64,000 bases of DNA, from contig CATXXC010000002.1 in assembly GCA_958403385.1 (NCBI GenBank), positions 102,044-166,043 of the forward strand. The letters are read 5' to 3'. How positions within the stretch are numbered: position 1 is the first letter of the stretch; each line of letters begins with the position of its first letter. Of this stretch, positions 8,409 to 17,109 are shown piece after piece. A model generated the notes under the pieces. That model was not told the DNA's origin. It made no database searches and saw only the letters and a program-made list of their open reading frames with translations. Made by a program: the position numbers and the translations under genes. Source of the DNA: an uncultured Collinsella sp. (lineage in GTDB: Bacteria; Actinomycetota; Coriobacteriia; Coriobacteriales; Coriobacteriaceae).

Positions 8409-9119
8409 ATGGCGCAGCGCGAGCAACACGAACGGGTTAAACTGATGGACCGCTGGGCAGAAAAGCTGCTCGGCCATAAGGCGATGGTCGTGGCGATCCT
8501 GGTTGTCATTGCCGCCGCGAGCGGCTTGGCGATGGCAGGTTTTGGTGGTCACTCCAGCGACGTATCGTTTGAGCGTAGTGATGAGGCGAGCGCCTCGGAT
8601 GTGCGCGGGGCCGGGGATGCCTCTCCTGACGATGCCGATGAGCCGTCTGCCAAGAGCTCCTCTGCTGCCGAGGTGTACGTCGATCTTGATGGCGCCGTTG
8701 TGAAGCCTGGCGTGTACCGGCTTAAAGATGGAGCACGGGTGTCCCAGGCGATTGATGCCGCCGGAGGGCTTACGGCCGAGGCGGATGTGACGGGTCTTAA
8801 CCGTGCGTCCAAGATCACCGATGGTCAAAAGATCTATGTGCCGACGGTAGGGGAGCAACAAACGGCTGCGGCCGTCGGCGGCGCCGAAAGCAGCGCTTCC
8901 ACGACCCCTGGTACAGGGTCTTCGTCGGGTCTTGTGAATATCAATACGGCAAGTGCGGCGGAGCTGCAGACGCTTTCGGGCATCGGGCCTTCTATGGCCC
9001 AGGCAATTATCGACGAACGGACACAAAACGGGGCCTTTGCCTCGGTCGATGACCTTATGCGCGTATCGGGGATCGGTGAGAAGAAACTCGCCAAAATTAA
9101 AGATTGCATCTGCGTATGA
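8409..9119 (+). CDS. comEA: Competence protein ComEA (DNA receptor)
   Basis: Membrane-anchored receptor that binds incoming double-stranded DNA outside the membrane. A single membrane segment at about 25-44 is followed by a low-complexity Ser/Ala/Asp linker, an SLBB-type domain (VYVDLDGAVVKPGVY, about 91-150) and a C-terminal helix-hairpin-helix pair (LVNINTASAAELQTLSGIG and FASVDDLMRVSGIG, about 174-235). The ATG at 8409 follows GGGAGG at 8395-8400; a longer upstream reading has no matching signal. The stop overlaps the comEC start (ATGA), so the two are coupled. Confidence 0.92.
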   Translation: MAQREQHERVKLMDRWAEKLLGHKAMVVAILVVIAAASGLAMAGFGGHSSDVSFERSDEASASDVRGAGDASPDDADEPSAKSSSAAEVYVDLDGAVVKPGVYRLKDGARVSQAIDAAGGLTAEADVTGLNRASKITDGQKIYVPTVGEQQTAAAVGGAESSASTTPGTGSSSGLVNINTASAAELQTLSGIGPSMAQAIIDERTQNGAFASVDDLMRVSGIGEKKLAKIKDCICV

Positions 9120-11419
9120 GTGCGACCGAGCGCGAGCATGTGATGCCACCGCGCCCATTGATGCCGTGGACGATAGCCCTTTGTGCCGGCTTGTGTGTGA
9201 GCTGTGGCTTGGTACTTAACATGGCGGCCGATTTGCTTATGGGTGAGCGTACGACACCCGTCACATTGCTTATGGCCATTCTCGTTGCGGCTGCGGCTTG
9301 CATCGTGTTGGCTCGGTTCCGTATGCGCCCTGCACGGTGGAGGCGATGGCTGTATGCCGCGGCTCTCGGCCTCGTGGCGGGGGCGGTCGTATCCGCGGGT
9401 TGGGCGATTGGGGCGCTGCGTGCTTCGAGGGCGCTGGATAATCGGGCTGCGAGCAGTCTTGAATTTGTTGTGCGCGGTGACCCGTCCATCAATGACGGTG
9501 CGTACTCCTATACCTGCGATGCGTATGCGGGCGAAAAGTGTTTAGGTCAGGTGCGGCTGTCGTGTGATCGCGAGCTCGGCGTCGGTTCGCATGTACGTGC
9601 TATCGGCCGCGTTTCGCGCTTTGAGAACGATGCGTATGGGCGCTCGCGTGTACTCCGAGGCGAGGTGCGCAAGGTTAAAGCCGTTCGGATAGTGTCGGTC
9701 GATGAGGGCTCTCCGGGGCCGCTGCTTCGGCTGCGAAATGGGCTGCTTGCGTCCATCGCGCCTGCGACCGACCCGGCGCGTTCGCTCATAGCCGGCATTG
9801 TCTGTGGACGCTCGGCCGAGTTGCGCGCCCAGCCAGCGGGCGACTGGTTTTCGGTGACGGGAACGGCGCATCTTATCGCCGTCTCGGGCAGCCATTTGGC
9901 TATTGTGGGGTTTGTAATCGAGGGTGTATTGCAAAAGACTCGGTGTTCACGTGGTCTTCAACGGGCGATATTGGCGATAACGCTTGTGGTTTACGCTGCC
10001 TTTACGGGTGCCTCTCCCTCGGCCGTGCGCGCGTGCTGCATGGTGTTCGCGACGCTTGTCGTAAACGGTGCGGGGCGTCGCCGGCACGGCGCATCGGCAC
10101 TCTTTGTAACCATGTCCATCTTTGTGCTGCTGCGGCCGACGGTGCTGTACGAGATGGGCTTTCAGCTTTCATGTGCCAGCGTCTTTGCCATCCTGTGCTT
10201 TTGCCCGTACGCCACCTACGCTTTGGGAGAGCTGGGTGTGCCGACGGGCATTGCCAGCATGCTTTCCGTTACGCTGTGCTCGCAGTTGGCGACGCTTCCC
10301 ATCACCATTCCTGCCTTTGGTACGTTCTCGCTCATTGCTCCGCTGGCGAATGCGGTCATCGGTCCGGTGGTGAGTCTCCTGCTTGCTGTGTCTATCGTGC
10401 TGGTTCCCTTTTCGCTCGTGGAGCCGTTGCAAGCTTGGGCACTCGTTGTGCCCATGATTGCCGCCCGTTGTGCGTTGTTCTTCGAGCAGCTGTTTGCCGC
10501 CGTGCCGGGTGCATCCGTGAGCGTGCCGTCCGATAGCATGTGGATTTACCTAGTGCCGTGTTTGCTGGCGGTTCTGCTTGTCCGGTGGCCGCGTCCCCGT
10601 GCACGTCCTATGGCGGTGGGGCTTGCATGCCTGGTGCTCTTGGCTGCGATTCCGTACGTCTACTGGGATCGATTCGCTCCGCCTTCGGTGACGGTGCTCG
10701 ATGTGGGCCAGGCCGATGCGATTCTTATCCGCCAGGGCGGCGCAGTAGCACTCGTCGACTGCGGGCTCGACGAGCGCGTGGTGGCGGCGTTGGTCCGCAA
10801 TAACGTGCACCATATCGATGTCGTCTTTGTGACGCATTGGGATGAGGACCACTGGGGTGGTCTGCCTGCCGTGCTCGAACAGTTTTCGGTCGGAACGATT
10901 GCCGTGGCGGCTGATGCGCTGGAGGATGCTCCTGCCGAGGTGTTGAACCGACCTGGCGTGGAGTATCGGCAGGTGCGCCGTGGGGATACAGTCGACATCG
11001 GCTCATTTTGCGCCCGCGTGATGTGGCCATTCGAGTCCGTGGATGGCGAGGGAAATGAGGACTCGCTTGTCCTGCTGCTCTCTTATATTCAGGAAGGCAA
11101 GGGCCTGCGTATGCTCCTCACCGGCGATGCCGAGCTCGACCAAGAACGGGAATTCGTGCAGGAGGTGGGGGATATCGATGTCCTTAAACTTGGGCATCAC
11201 GGCTCTAAGGTTTCAGTCGATGGTGAGTTGCTGGACGTCCTGAAGCCCGAGCTTTCCCTCGCGAGCGCGGGCGAGGGGAATCGATACGGCCATCCGTCCG
11301 ACGCCTGTATCGATGCCGTTCAGGAAGCGGGCGGCGTGTTCGCGTGCACTATCGAACACGGCGACATTACCGTCACGCCGACTGCGAATGGCTTTGCGAT
11401 GCGATGCCAGCGACCGTGA
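9116..11419 (+). CDS. comEC: DNA internalization channel protein ComEC/Rec2
   Basis: Polytopic membrane protein expected to form the channel for single-stranded DNA during transformation. The 767-residue protein has N-terminal membrane segments and an OB-like DUF4131 region, then the ComEC core with GTAHLIAVSGSHLAIVG at about 248-264 and many hydrophobic helices. It ends in a metallo-beta-lactamase domain containing VTHWDEDHWGG at about 573-583 and KLGHHGSK. It starts inside comEA. With only comEA and comEC here, whether this strain is naturally competent cannot be judged. Confidence 0.93.
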   Translation: MSATEREHVMPPRPLMPWTIALCAGLCVSCGLVLNMAADLLMGERTTPVTLLMAILVAAAACIVLARFRMRPARWRRWLYAAALGLVAGAVVSAGWAIGALRASRALDNRAASSLEFVVRGDPSINDGAYSYTCDAYAGEKCLGQVRLSCDRELGVGSHVRAIGRVSRFENDAYGRSRVLRGEVRKVKAVRIVSVDEGSPGPLLRLRNGLLASIAPATDPARSLIAGIVCGRSAELRAQPAGDWFSVTGTAHLIAVSGSHLAIVGFVIEGVLQKTRCSRGLQRAILAITLVVYAAFTGASPSAVRACCMVFATLVVNGAGRRRHGASALFVTMSIFVLLRPTVLYEMGFQLSCASVFAILCFCPYATYALGELGVPTGIASMLSVTLCSQLATLPITIPAFGTFSLIAPLANAVIGPVVSLLLAVSIVLVPFSLVEPLQAWALVVPMIAARCALFFEQLFAAVPGASVSVPSDSMWIYLVPCLLAVLLVRWPRPRARPMAVGLACLVLLAAIPYVYWDRFAPPSVTVLDVGQADAILIRQGGAVALVDCGLDERVVAALVRNNVHHIDVVFVTHWDEDHWGGLPAVLEQFSVGTIAVAADALEDAPAEVLNRPGVEYRQVRRGDTVDIGSFCARVMWPFESVDGEGNEDSLVLLLSYIQEGKGLRMLLTGDAELDQEREFVQEVGDIDVLKLGHHGSKVSVDGELLDVLKPELSLASAGEGNRYGHPSDACIDAVQEAGGVFACTIEHGDITVTPTANGFAMRCQRP

Positions 11420-11427
11420 CGACGTCG

Positions 11428-11457
11428 TTGGCGTGTGGTGGGCCCCTGGGCTAGAAT
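11428..11457 (+). promoter_or_regulatory. Candidate promoter for holA
   Basis: TTGGCG (11428-11433) and TAGAAT (11452-11457) with an 18-bp spacer lie in the gap between comEC and holA, about 40 nt before the holA start. Confidence 0.45.
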
Positions 11458-11497
11458 GGCACGGAGCGAATACGAAGGCCTGCGGGAGGGGAGCGCA

Positions 11498-12460
11498 ATG
11501 TCCGAAACCGGTCTGCTGCCGGCATATCTGATCGTCGGTACCGACGGAGTCAAGCGCGATCACGCCGTCTCGCGTATGAAAGCGCGTCTGGAAAAGTCGG
11601 GTATGGTCGAGTTCAACCTCGACGAGCGCGACATGACCAAGGACCCCGATATCGAGTCGATTATCGGATCGCTTAACACCTTTCCGATGGGCAGCGAGTT
11701 TCGCCTGGTAATCCTTGATGGCTGCTCAAAGCTCGCCAAGGCGGTCTCGGAGCCGCTCGTCGAGTATCTGGCGAGTCCCAGCCCCACAACGGTTTGCCTC
11801 ATAATCGCCGATTCGCTTGCCAAGAACACGCGCCTGTACAAGGCAATCGCCAAGATTGACAAGAAGGCCGTGATCGATTGCTCCGGCACCAAGCGCTGGG
11901 AGCTTCCGCGCCGCGTGCAGCAGATGGCGACGCAGCATGGCAAGTCGATCTCGACGGCGGCCGCCGAGGAACTTGTCTCGCGTTCGGGTGAAAACACTCG
12001 CATGCTCGATAACGACTTGGCTAAGCTTGCCCAAATGGTTGAGGCGCCTCAGATTGAGCTTGCCGATGTGGAACGCTGGATTGTGCGCACGGCCGAAGTC
12101 CAGCCCTGGGACTTTCTCAATGCGGTCTCGGCCCGTGACATGCGACGCTCGCTCGAGCTCTTCAATCTACTGCCCGCCAAGAGCTACGTGTGGACTTACA
12201 CATTGCTGTGCGGCCGCATCCGCGAGCTTATCGTTGCCAAGGCGCTCGATGTGCGCGGACAGGGTCGTGAGCTGGCCGCAACGCTCAAGCTCCAGTCCTG
12301 GCAGGTCAAGAATCACCTGACCTGGGCACGTCGCTTTTCGATGGCAGAGCTCGTCGCAGCGCTCGAGGGGGCGGTCGATGTGGAGCTCGCGCTCAAGGGT
12401 TCGGCCGATTCTCAGACCGCGCTTTTGCTCTGGATTACGAACATCTTGAGAAAATCGTGA
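11498..12460 (+). CDS. holA: DNA polymerase III subunit delta
   Basis: The delta subunit of the clamp loader opens the sliding clamp during replication. The 320-residue protein has the HolA pattern: LLPAYLIVGTDGVKRDHAV near the start, an acidic stretch in place of a working Walker B, and the helical collar region (LAKLAQMVEAPQIELADVERWI). The ATG at 11498 is preferred to an upstream in-frame ATG because GGGAGGGGA lies just before it. The gene lies between comEC and rpsT, a very common order (comEA-comEC-holA-rpsT). Confidence 0.9.
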   Translation: MSETGLLPAYLIVGTDGVKRDHAVSRMKARLEKSGMVEFNLDERDMTKDPDIESIIGSLNTFPMGSEFRLVILDGCSKLAKAVSEPLVEYLASPSPTTVCLIIADSLAKNTRLYKAIAKIDKKAVIDCSGTKRWELPRRVQQMATQHGKSISTAAAEELVSRSGENTRMLDNDLAKLAQMVEAPQIELADVERWIVRTAEVQPWDFLNAVSARDMRRSLELFNLLPAKSYVWTYTLLCGRIRELIVAKALDVRGQGRELAATLKLQSWQVKNHLTWARRFSMAELVAALEGAVDVELALKGSADSQTALLLWITNILRKS

Positions 12461-12593
12461 TGATACCTGCCTATTTGACAAATTCGTTCTATCCCTTTGA
12501 GGGGGAGCGTGCTATAGTAGGCGCTTGCATGACCTCACCGTGTCTCAGAGGTGTCATACATTTTTTGCAAGGAACTCGAAAGGAACTCCAGAA

Positions 12594-12860
12594 GTGGCAA
12601 ACATCAAGTCTCAGAAGAAGCGTATCCGCACCAATGAGGCAGCTCGCATGCGTAACAAGGCTGTCAAGTCCGAGCTCAAGACGCTGACCAAGCACGTCCA
12701 GTCCGCCGTCGCCGAGGGCGACGCCGAGAAGGCCCAGGCTGCCCTCAAGACCGTCACCAAGCGTCTCGACATGGCTGCCGCCAAGCATGTTATCCACAAG
12801 AACCAGGCTTCCAACCGCAAGTCCGGTCTTGCCAAGCTCGTGAACAGCATCAACGCCTAA
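12594..12860 (+). CDS. rpsT: 30S ribosomal protein S20
   Basis: Small basic primary 16S rRNA-binding protein of 88 residues, beginning VANIKSQKKRIRTNE, a standard S20 N-terminus, and ending GLAKLVNSINA. The start is GTG at 12594, behind AAAGGAACT. A long in-frame upstream reading (from 12525) lacks S20 similarity and is rejected. A -10-like TATAGT at 12513-12518 probably marks its promoter. A strong terminator follows. Confidence 0.95.
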   Translation: MANIKSQKKRIRTNEAARMRNKAVKSELKTLTKHVQSAVAEGDAEKAQAALKTVTKRLDMAAAKHVIHKNQASNRKSGLAKLVNSINA

Positions 12861-12894
12861 GTTGTAAATTTCACACCACACAGATTACGCGCAT

Positions 12895-12931
12895 AAATGG
12901 AGCCTGTTTTATGGAACAGGCTCCATTTTTT
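12895..12931 (+). terminator. Intrinsic terminator after rpsT
   Basis: AAATGGAGCCTGTT (12895-12908) pairs with AACAGGCTCCATTT (12915-12928) around the 6-nt loop TTATGG, and the T-run continues past the stem. The lepA promoter lies immediately downstream. Confidence 0.88.
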
Positions 12932-12940
12932 GTATCGCTC

Positions 12941-12959
12941 GGGTAAGATAGTCCGCATG
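12941..12959 (+). promoter_or_regulatory. -10 element placing the lepA start at or next to the transcript 5' end
   Basis: GGGTAAGAT (12941-12949) contains the -10 hexamer TAAGAT at 12944-12949. The lepA ATG starts at 12957, only 7 nt beyond it. A transcript starting at the normal distance would begin at or one base before the ATG. No purine-rich ribosome site is present (the bases before the ATG are AGTCCGC). This is the signature of a leaderless mRNA. Confidence 0.55.
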
Positions 12960-14768
12960 AATACTTCAATTGACATTTCCCACATCCGCAACTTCTCAAT
13001 TGTTGCGCACATCGACCATGGCAAGTCCACGATCAGTGACCGTATCCTCGAGCTCACCCATACCGTCGACGAGCGCGACATGGAGTCGCAGCTGCTCGAC
13101 ACCATGGATATCGAGCGCGAGCGCGGCATCACGATCAAGTCCAACGCCGTCCGCGTGTCCTATGACGCCGACGACGGCGAGACGTATCAGTTCAACCTCA
13201 TCGATACGCCGGGCCACGTGGACTTTACCTATGAGGTCTCGCGTTCGCTGGCCGCCTGCGAGGGCGCGGTGCTCGTCGTTGACGCCACGCAGGGTGTCGA
13301 GGCGCAGACCGTCTCCAACGCGACGCTCGCCATGAACGCCAATCTGGACATTGTGCCGGCCATCAACAAGATCGACCTGCCCTCGGCCCATCCCGATGAG
13401 GTTAAGACCGAGATCGAGGATGACCTGGCGATCCCTGCCGATGACGCCGTGTGTGTCTCGGGCAAGACCGGCGAGGGCATTCACGATCTGCTGGAGTCCA
13501 TTGTCTTTTTGATCTCTCCGCCTAAGGGCGATGCAAATGCTCCGCTCAAAGCGCTCATTCTGGATTCGTACTTTGACGAGTATCGCGGCGTGGTGGCCAC
13601 GGTGCGCGTCTTTGACGGCTCCATCAAAAAGGGCGATACCCTGCGCATGATGCAGGCAAAGGGCGACTTTTTGGTCGATGGCGTGGGCGTCAAGCGTCCC
13701 GCCGAGACCCCGGTCGACGCGCTGACGGTCGGCGAGGTCGGATACGTGGTCACGGGCCTGAAGGATCCCGAGGCCGTTCGCGTGGGCGATACCCTCACGT
13801 GGGCGTCGAATCCCTGCCCCGAGCCGCTTCCCGGTTACCGCGAGGCCAAGCCCATGGTCTATACGGGCCTGTTCCCGATCGATAACAAGGACTACGAGAA
13901 CCTGCGTGACGCGCTCGATAAGCTGCACGTCAACGACCCGTCGTTGGTATGGGAGCCCGAGACCTCGGTGGCGCTCGGCTTTGGCTTCCGCGTGGGCTTC
14001 TTGGGCCTGCTGCACATGGAGGTCGTTAAGGAGCGCCTCGAGCGTGAGTTCAACTTGGACCTCATTGCCACGAGCCCTTCGGTCGACTATCACGTGTACA
14101 AGACCGATGGCGAGATGGTCGATGTCCGCAGCCCGCAGGACCTGCCCGAGACCACGCGTATCGAGCGCATTGAGGAGCCGTACCTCAAGGCTAAGATCAT
14201 CTGCCCGCCCGAGTATACGGGTGCCGTCATGCAGCTCGCTATCGAGCACCGCGGCATTACGACCGACATGATCCATCTCACGAGCAAGTCGGTCGAGATG
14301 CGCTTTGATATGCCGCTTGCCGAGCTCATCTTGGACTTCTTTGACCAGCTCAAGAGCCGTACCAAGGGCTATGCCTCGTTGGACTACGAGTTCAACGAGT
14401 ACCGTCCCTCCGAGCTCGTTAAGCTCGATATTTTGCTTTCGGGCGACGAGGTAGACGCGCTGTCGTTTATCGTCCACAAGGACAAGGCCTACGGTCTTGC
14501 CCGCGGCCTATGCGACAAGCTCAAGGAGATCATTCCGCGCCAGCTGTTCGAGGTGCCCATCCAGGGTGCTATCGGCAACAAGATCATTGCCCGCTCCACC
14601 GTCAAGGCACGTCGCAAGGACGTGCTTGCCAAGTGCTACGGCGGCGATATTTCGCGTAAGCGCAAACTGCTCGAGAAGCAGAAAGAGGGCAAGAAGCGCA
14701 TGAAGGCCATCGGCTCGGTCGAGGTCCCGCAGGAGGCCTTTATGGCGATTCTCAAGGTGGACGAGTAG
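12957..14768 (+). CDS. lepA: Elongation factor 4 (LepA)
   Basis: Translational GTPase that acts on stalled or assembling ribosomes. The 603-residue protein begins MNTSIDISHIRNFSIVAHID and shows G1 (AHIDHGKST), G3 (DTPGHVDF) and G4 (NKID), then the EF-G-like domains and the LepA-specific C-terminal domain (KDVLAKCYGGDISRKRKLLE). The ATG at 12957 is chosen because the conserved N-terminus begins there; an upstream in-frame reading runs through the rpsT terminator. No Shine-Dalgarno is visible (see the -10 entry). The dus gene follows 4 nt after the stop. Confidence 0.96.
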   Translation: MNTSIDISHIRNFSIVAHIDHGKSTISDRILELTHTVDERDMESQLLDTMDIERERGITIKSNAVRVSYDADDGETYQFNLIDTPGHVDFTYEVSRSLAACEGAVLVVDATQGVEAQTVSNATLAMNANLDIVPAINKIDLPSAHPDEVKTEIEDDLAIPADDAVCVSGKTGEGIHDLLESIVFLISPPKGDANAPLKALILDSYFDEYRGVVATVRVFDGSIKKGDTLRMMQAKGDFLVDGVGVKRPAETPVDALTVGEVGYVVTGLKDPEAVRVGDTLTWASNPCPEPLPGYREAKPMVYTGLFPIDNKDYENLRDALDKLHVNDPSLVWEPETSVALGFGFRVGFLGLLHMEVVKERLEREFNLDLIATSPSVDYHVYKTDGEMVDVRSPQDLPETTRIERIEEPYLKAKIICPPEYTGAVMQLAIEHRGITTDMIHLTSKSVEMRFDMPLAELILDFFDQLKSRTKGYASLDYEFNEYRPSELVKLDILLSGDEVDALSFIVHKDKAYGLARGLCDKLKEIIPRQLFEVPIQGAIGNKIIARSTVKARRKDVLAKCYGGDISRKRKLLEKQKEGKKRMKAIGSVEVPQEAFMAILKVDE

Positions 14769-14772
14769 GCCT

Positions 14773-15816
14773 ATGGCGCTTTCCGAATACAGCGAGCGGT
14801 TGCTGGGCGCCTATGCCGAGCAACCGTTCCTTATGGCTCCCATGGCGGGCGTGACCGACCCTGCCTACCGCATCATGTGCCGCCGCCGCGGTGCCAACCT
14901 TGCCTACAGCGAGATGGTGAGCGTGGCAGGCCTTGCCTATGCCAGCAACAAAACGTGGCGCCTGGTGCTGCCGGCCGACGAGGAGCAGCAGATTTGTGTG
15001 CAGCTCTTTGGCTCCAAGCCCGATCAGTTTGCGAGTGCCGTCGCCGCCGTCGAGGAGCGCGTTGGCGATCGCCTGTCGCTCATCGATATCAATATGGCAT
15101 GCCCCGCCCGCAAGGTCGTTACCAAGGGCGAGGGCTCGGCGCTCATACGCACGCCCGATTTGGCCGAGAAGATCGTCGAGGCGGCGGTGGGCGCGGCGCA
15201 TGTACCCGTGACCGTCAAGATTCGCAAAGGCTTTTATGCCGAGGACCGTAATGCCGCGACGTTTGCCCAGATGCTCGAAGGCGCCGGTGCCGCCGCGGTG
15301 GCGGTGCATGGCCGCTGCGCCACGCAGCTCTATACGGGCCAGGCCGATTGGTCGGTCGTCGATGAGGTTGCCGACGCCGTTGAGATTCCCGTGATCGGTT
15401 CGGGCGACGTGTTTACCGCCGAGGATGCCGCGGAGCATCTGCGCAACTCGGGCGCCAGCGCGGTGTTTATCGCGCGCGGTATCTACGGGAACCCGTGGGT
15501 GTTTGGCGATGCTCGCGCCCTTGCGCTCGATGGCATACCGGTGCCGGTTCGCAGCTCCGTCGAGCGCCTGGACGCCCTGCGTGAGCACCTAACGCTGACA
15601 CATGAGCTCCTGCCGCTTATGTCGCGTGCCCGTACGTACGCAAGCTGGTACTTAAAAGGCATGCCCCATGCCGCCGCTTGGCGTGCCCATGTGGTGCGCT
15701 GCTCCACGTATGAGGAGTTTATGGTGCTGGTCGATGAGATCGAGCATGATGCGGTGGCCTGCGAGGCCGCCCTTGCCGCTGGCAAGTCGGTGCCTGCTCA
15801 TCCGCTGGAGGCTTAA
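14773..15816 (+). CDS. dus: tRNA-dihydrouridine synthase
   Basis: FMN enzyme reducing uridines in the tRNA D-loop. The 347-residue protein shows MAPMAGVTDPAYR at the N-terminus, the catalytic cysteine in NMACPARKVV (about 112-121), the conserved VTVKIRKGF and VHGRCATQLYTGQADW segments, and GSGDVFTAEDA near the phosphate site. The NMxCPxxKV form and length suggest the DusB/YohI-like group, but the exact subtype is inferred. It sits between lepA and hemW. Confidence 0.92.
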   Translation: MALSEYSERLLGAYAEQPFLMAPMAGVTDPAYRIMCRRRGANLAYSEMVSVAGLAYASNKTWRLVLPADEEQQICVQLFGSKPDQFASAVAAVEERVGDRLSLIDINMACPARKVVTKGEGSALIRTPDLAEKIVEAAVGAAHVPVTVKIRKGFYAEDRNAATFAQMLEGAGAAAVAVHGRCATQLYTGQADWSVVDEVADAVEIPVIGSGDVFTAEDAAEHLRNSGASAVFIARGIYGNPWVFGDARALALDGIPVPVRSSVERLDALREHLTLTHELLPLMSRARTYASWYLKGMPHAAAWRAHVVRCSTYEEFMVLVDEIEHDAVACEAALAAGKSVPAHPLEA

Positions 15817-15818
15817 GG

Positions 15819-17051
15819 GTGGCCGTTACCGCGCTGTACGTGCACGTGCCGTTTTGCGCCCAAAAGTGCCGGTACTGCGACTTTGACTCGCGCAGTTTTT
15901 CTCCGTGCGACCTGAGTGCTGCGCTCGATGTCTATTTTGAGCAGTTGTTCGCGCGCCTCGATGCTTTTGGCAAGGCTGGGGCCCTTGACCATATCCGCAC
16001 CGTCTATGTTGGCGGCGGTACGCCGTCGCTGGCGGGGGAGCGCCTGGTGGAGCTGGCGCGGCGTATTCGTGCGTGGTGCGCCCCCGTTGAGTTTACCTGC
16101 GAGGCCAATCCCGAGTCGCTGACCGCCGAGCTTGCCACTGCGCTTGCCAAGGTTGGTGTCACACGCGTCTCTCTGGGCGTGCAAACGCTCGATAACACCG
16201 AACTTACCGCCATCGGCCGTATTCACGATGCCGATCGGGCGTTTGCCGCCATCGCGACGGTCAAGAACTCTGGGCTTGACGTGTCGTGCGACCTTATGTG
16301 CGGACTTCCCGGGCAGACCGCAGCGAGTTGGAAGCGCACGCTCGATGGCGTGCTGGCGGCGGCTCCGCATCATGTGTCGGTCTACCCGCTCACGCTTGAG
16401 GAGGGGACTCCCCTTTATCGCATGGCGTGCCGCGACGAGTCGGTCGAGCCCGACGAGGATTTTCAAGCTTCGTGCATGGATGTGGCGCGTGAGCGTCTGG
16501 CTGCGGCCGGCTATCACCCGTATGAGGTGGCAAGCTATGCGCTCGACGGACATGAGTGCGCCCATAACATTGCCTACTGGACCGGCCAGGGCTATTTGGG
16601 CCTGGGTCGTTCCGCCGCGGGCATGCTCGACGCCGAGGATTTCGACCGTCTTGCAGGTTTGTTCCCCGGCGTGTCTTCTCGAGGCGATTCGTACCGCGTG
16701 CGTCTGGTGCAACGTGACGATGACGCGACGGCGTTTGAGGCCGAATATCTGTCGCAGCGTGAGGCTGCGGCTGAAGACCTGATGCTGTCTTGTCGCATGA
16801 CGGGCGGTGTTGCGTCCGACCTGTTGGTTCGTGCAGCTTGCGTCATCCCGGCCGATGAGCTGGCAGCTGCCTGCGATCGCGCGCTCGAATTGGGTCTTGC
16901 CACTTGGGTGCCCGAGACGCTCGGGGTCCATGAGGGACCTTTCACTTCGGCAGATGTCGTCGCGGGCTATGTTCGAGCTCGTCTGGCGCCGACACACTTG
17001 GGCTGGCTCGATGGAAATGTTCTGTTCGAGCTGTTTTGGGATCTAGCTTAG
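15819..17051 (+). CDS. hemW: Radical SAM heme chaperone HemW
   Basis: The HemN-like family; HemW members carry heme rather than acting as coproporphyrinogen dehydrogenase. The 410-residue protein has the iron-sulfur motif CAQKCRYC at about 13-20 followed by DFDS, lacking the extra cysteine of true HemN. It also has the GGGTPS SAM motif and a C-terminal HemN-type domain. The GTG start is 2 nt after the dus stop, with GGAGG upstream inside dus. The lepA-dus-hemW-dnaJ order resembles the widespread lepA-hemW-hrcA-grpE-dnaK-dnaJ neighbourhood, but hrcA, grpE and dnaK are absent here. Confidence 0.9.
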   Translation: MAVTALYVHVPFCAQKCRYCDFDSRSFSPCDLSAALDVYFEQLFARLDAFGKAGALDHIRTVYVGGGTPSLAGERLVELARRIRAWCAPVEFTCEANPESLTAELATALAKVGVTRVSLGVQTLDNTELTAIGRIHDADRAFAAIATVKNSGLDVSCDLMCGLPGQTAASWKRTLDGVLAAAPHHVSVYPLTLEEGTPLYRMACRDESVEPDEDFQASCMDVARERLAAAGYHPYEVASYALDGHECAHNIAYWTGQGYLGLGRSAAGMLDAEDFDRLAGLFPGVSSRGDSYRVRLVQRDDDATAFEAEYLSQREAAAEDLMLSCRMTGGVASDLLVRAACVIPADELAAACDRALELGLATWVPETLGVHEGPFTSADVVAGYVRARLAPTHLGWLDGNVLFELFWDLA

Positions 17052-17109
17052 GCCGCTCGGGTAGAATTACCGGAATATATACGCTGCTGTGAGCAGGAGG
17101 TTGCCGCGC

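Noticed and set aside
12996..14477. 493-codon minus-strand frame opposite lepA
   Set aside because: Antisense shadow of lepA; no recognisable domain.
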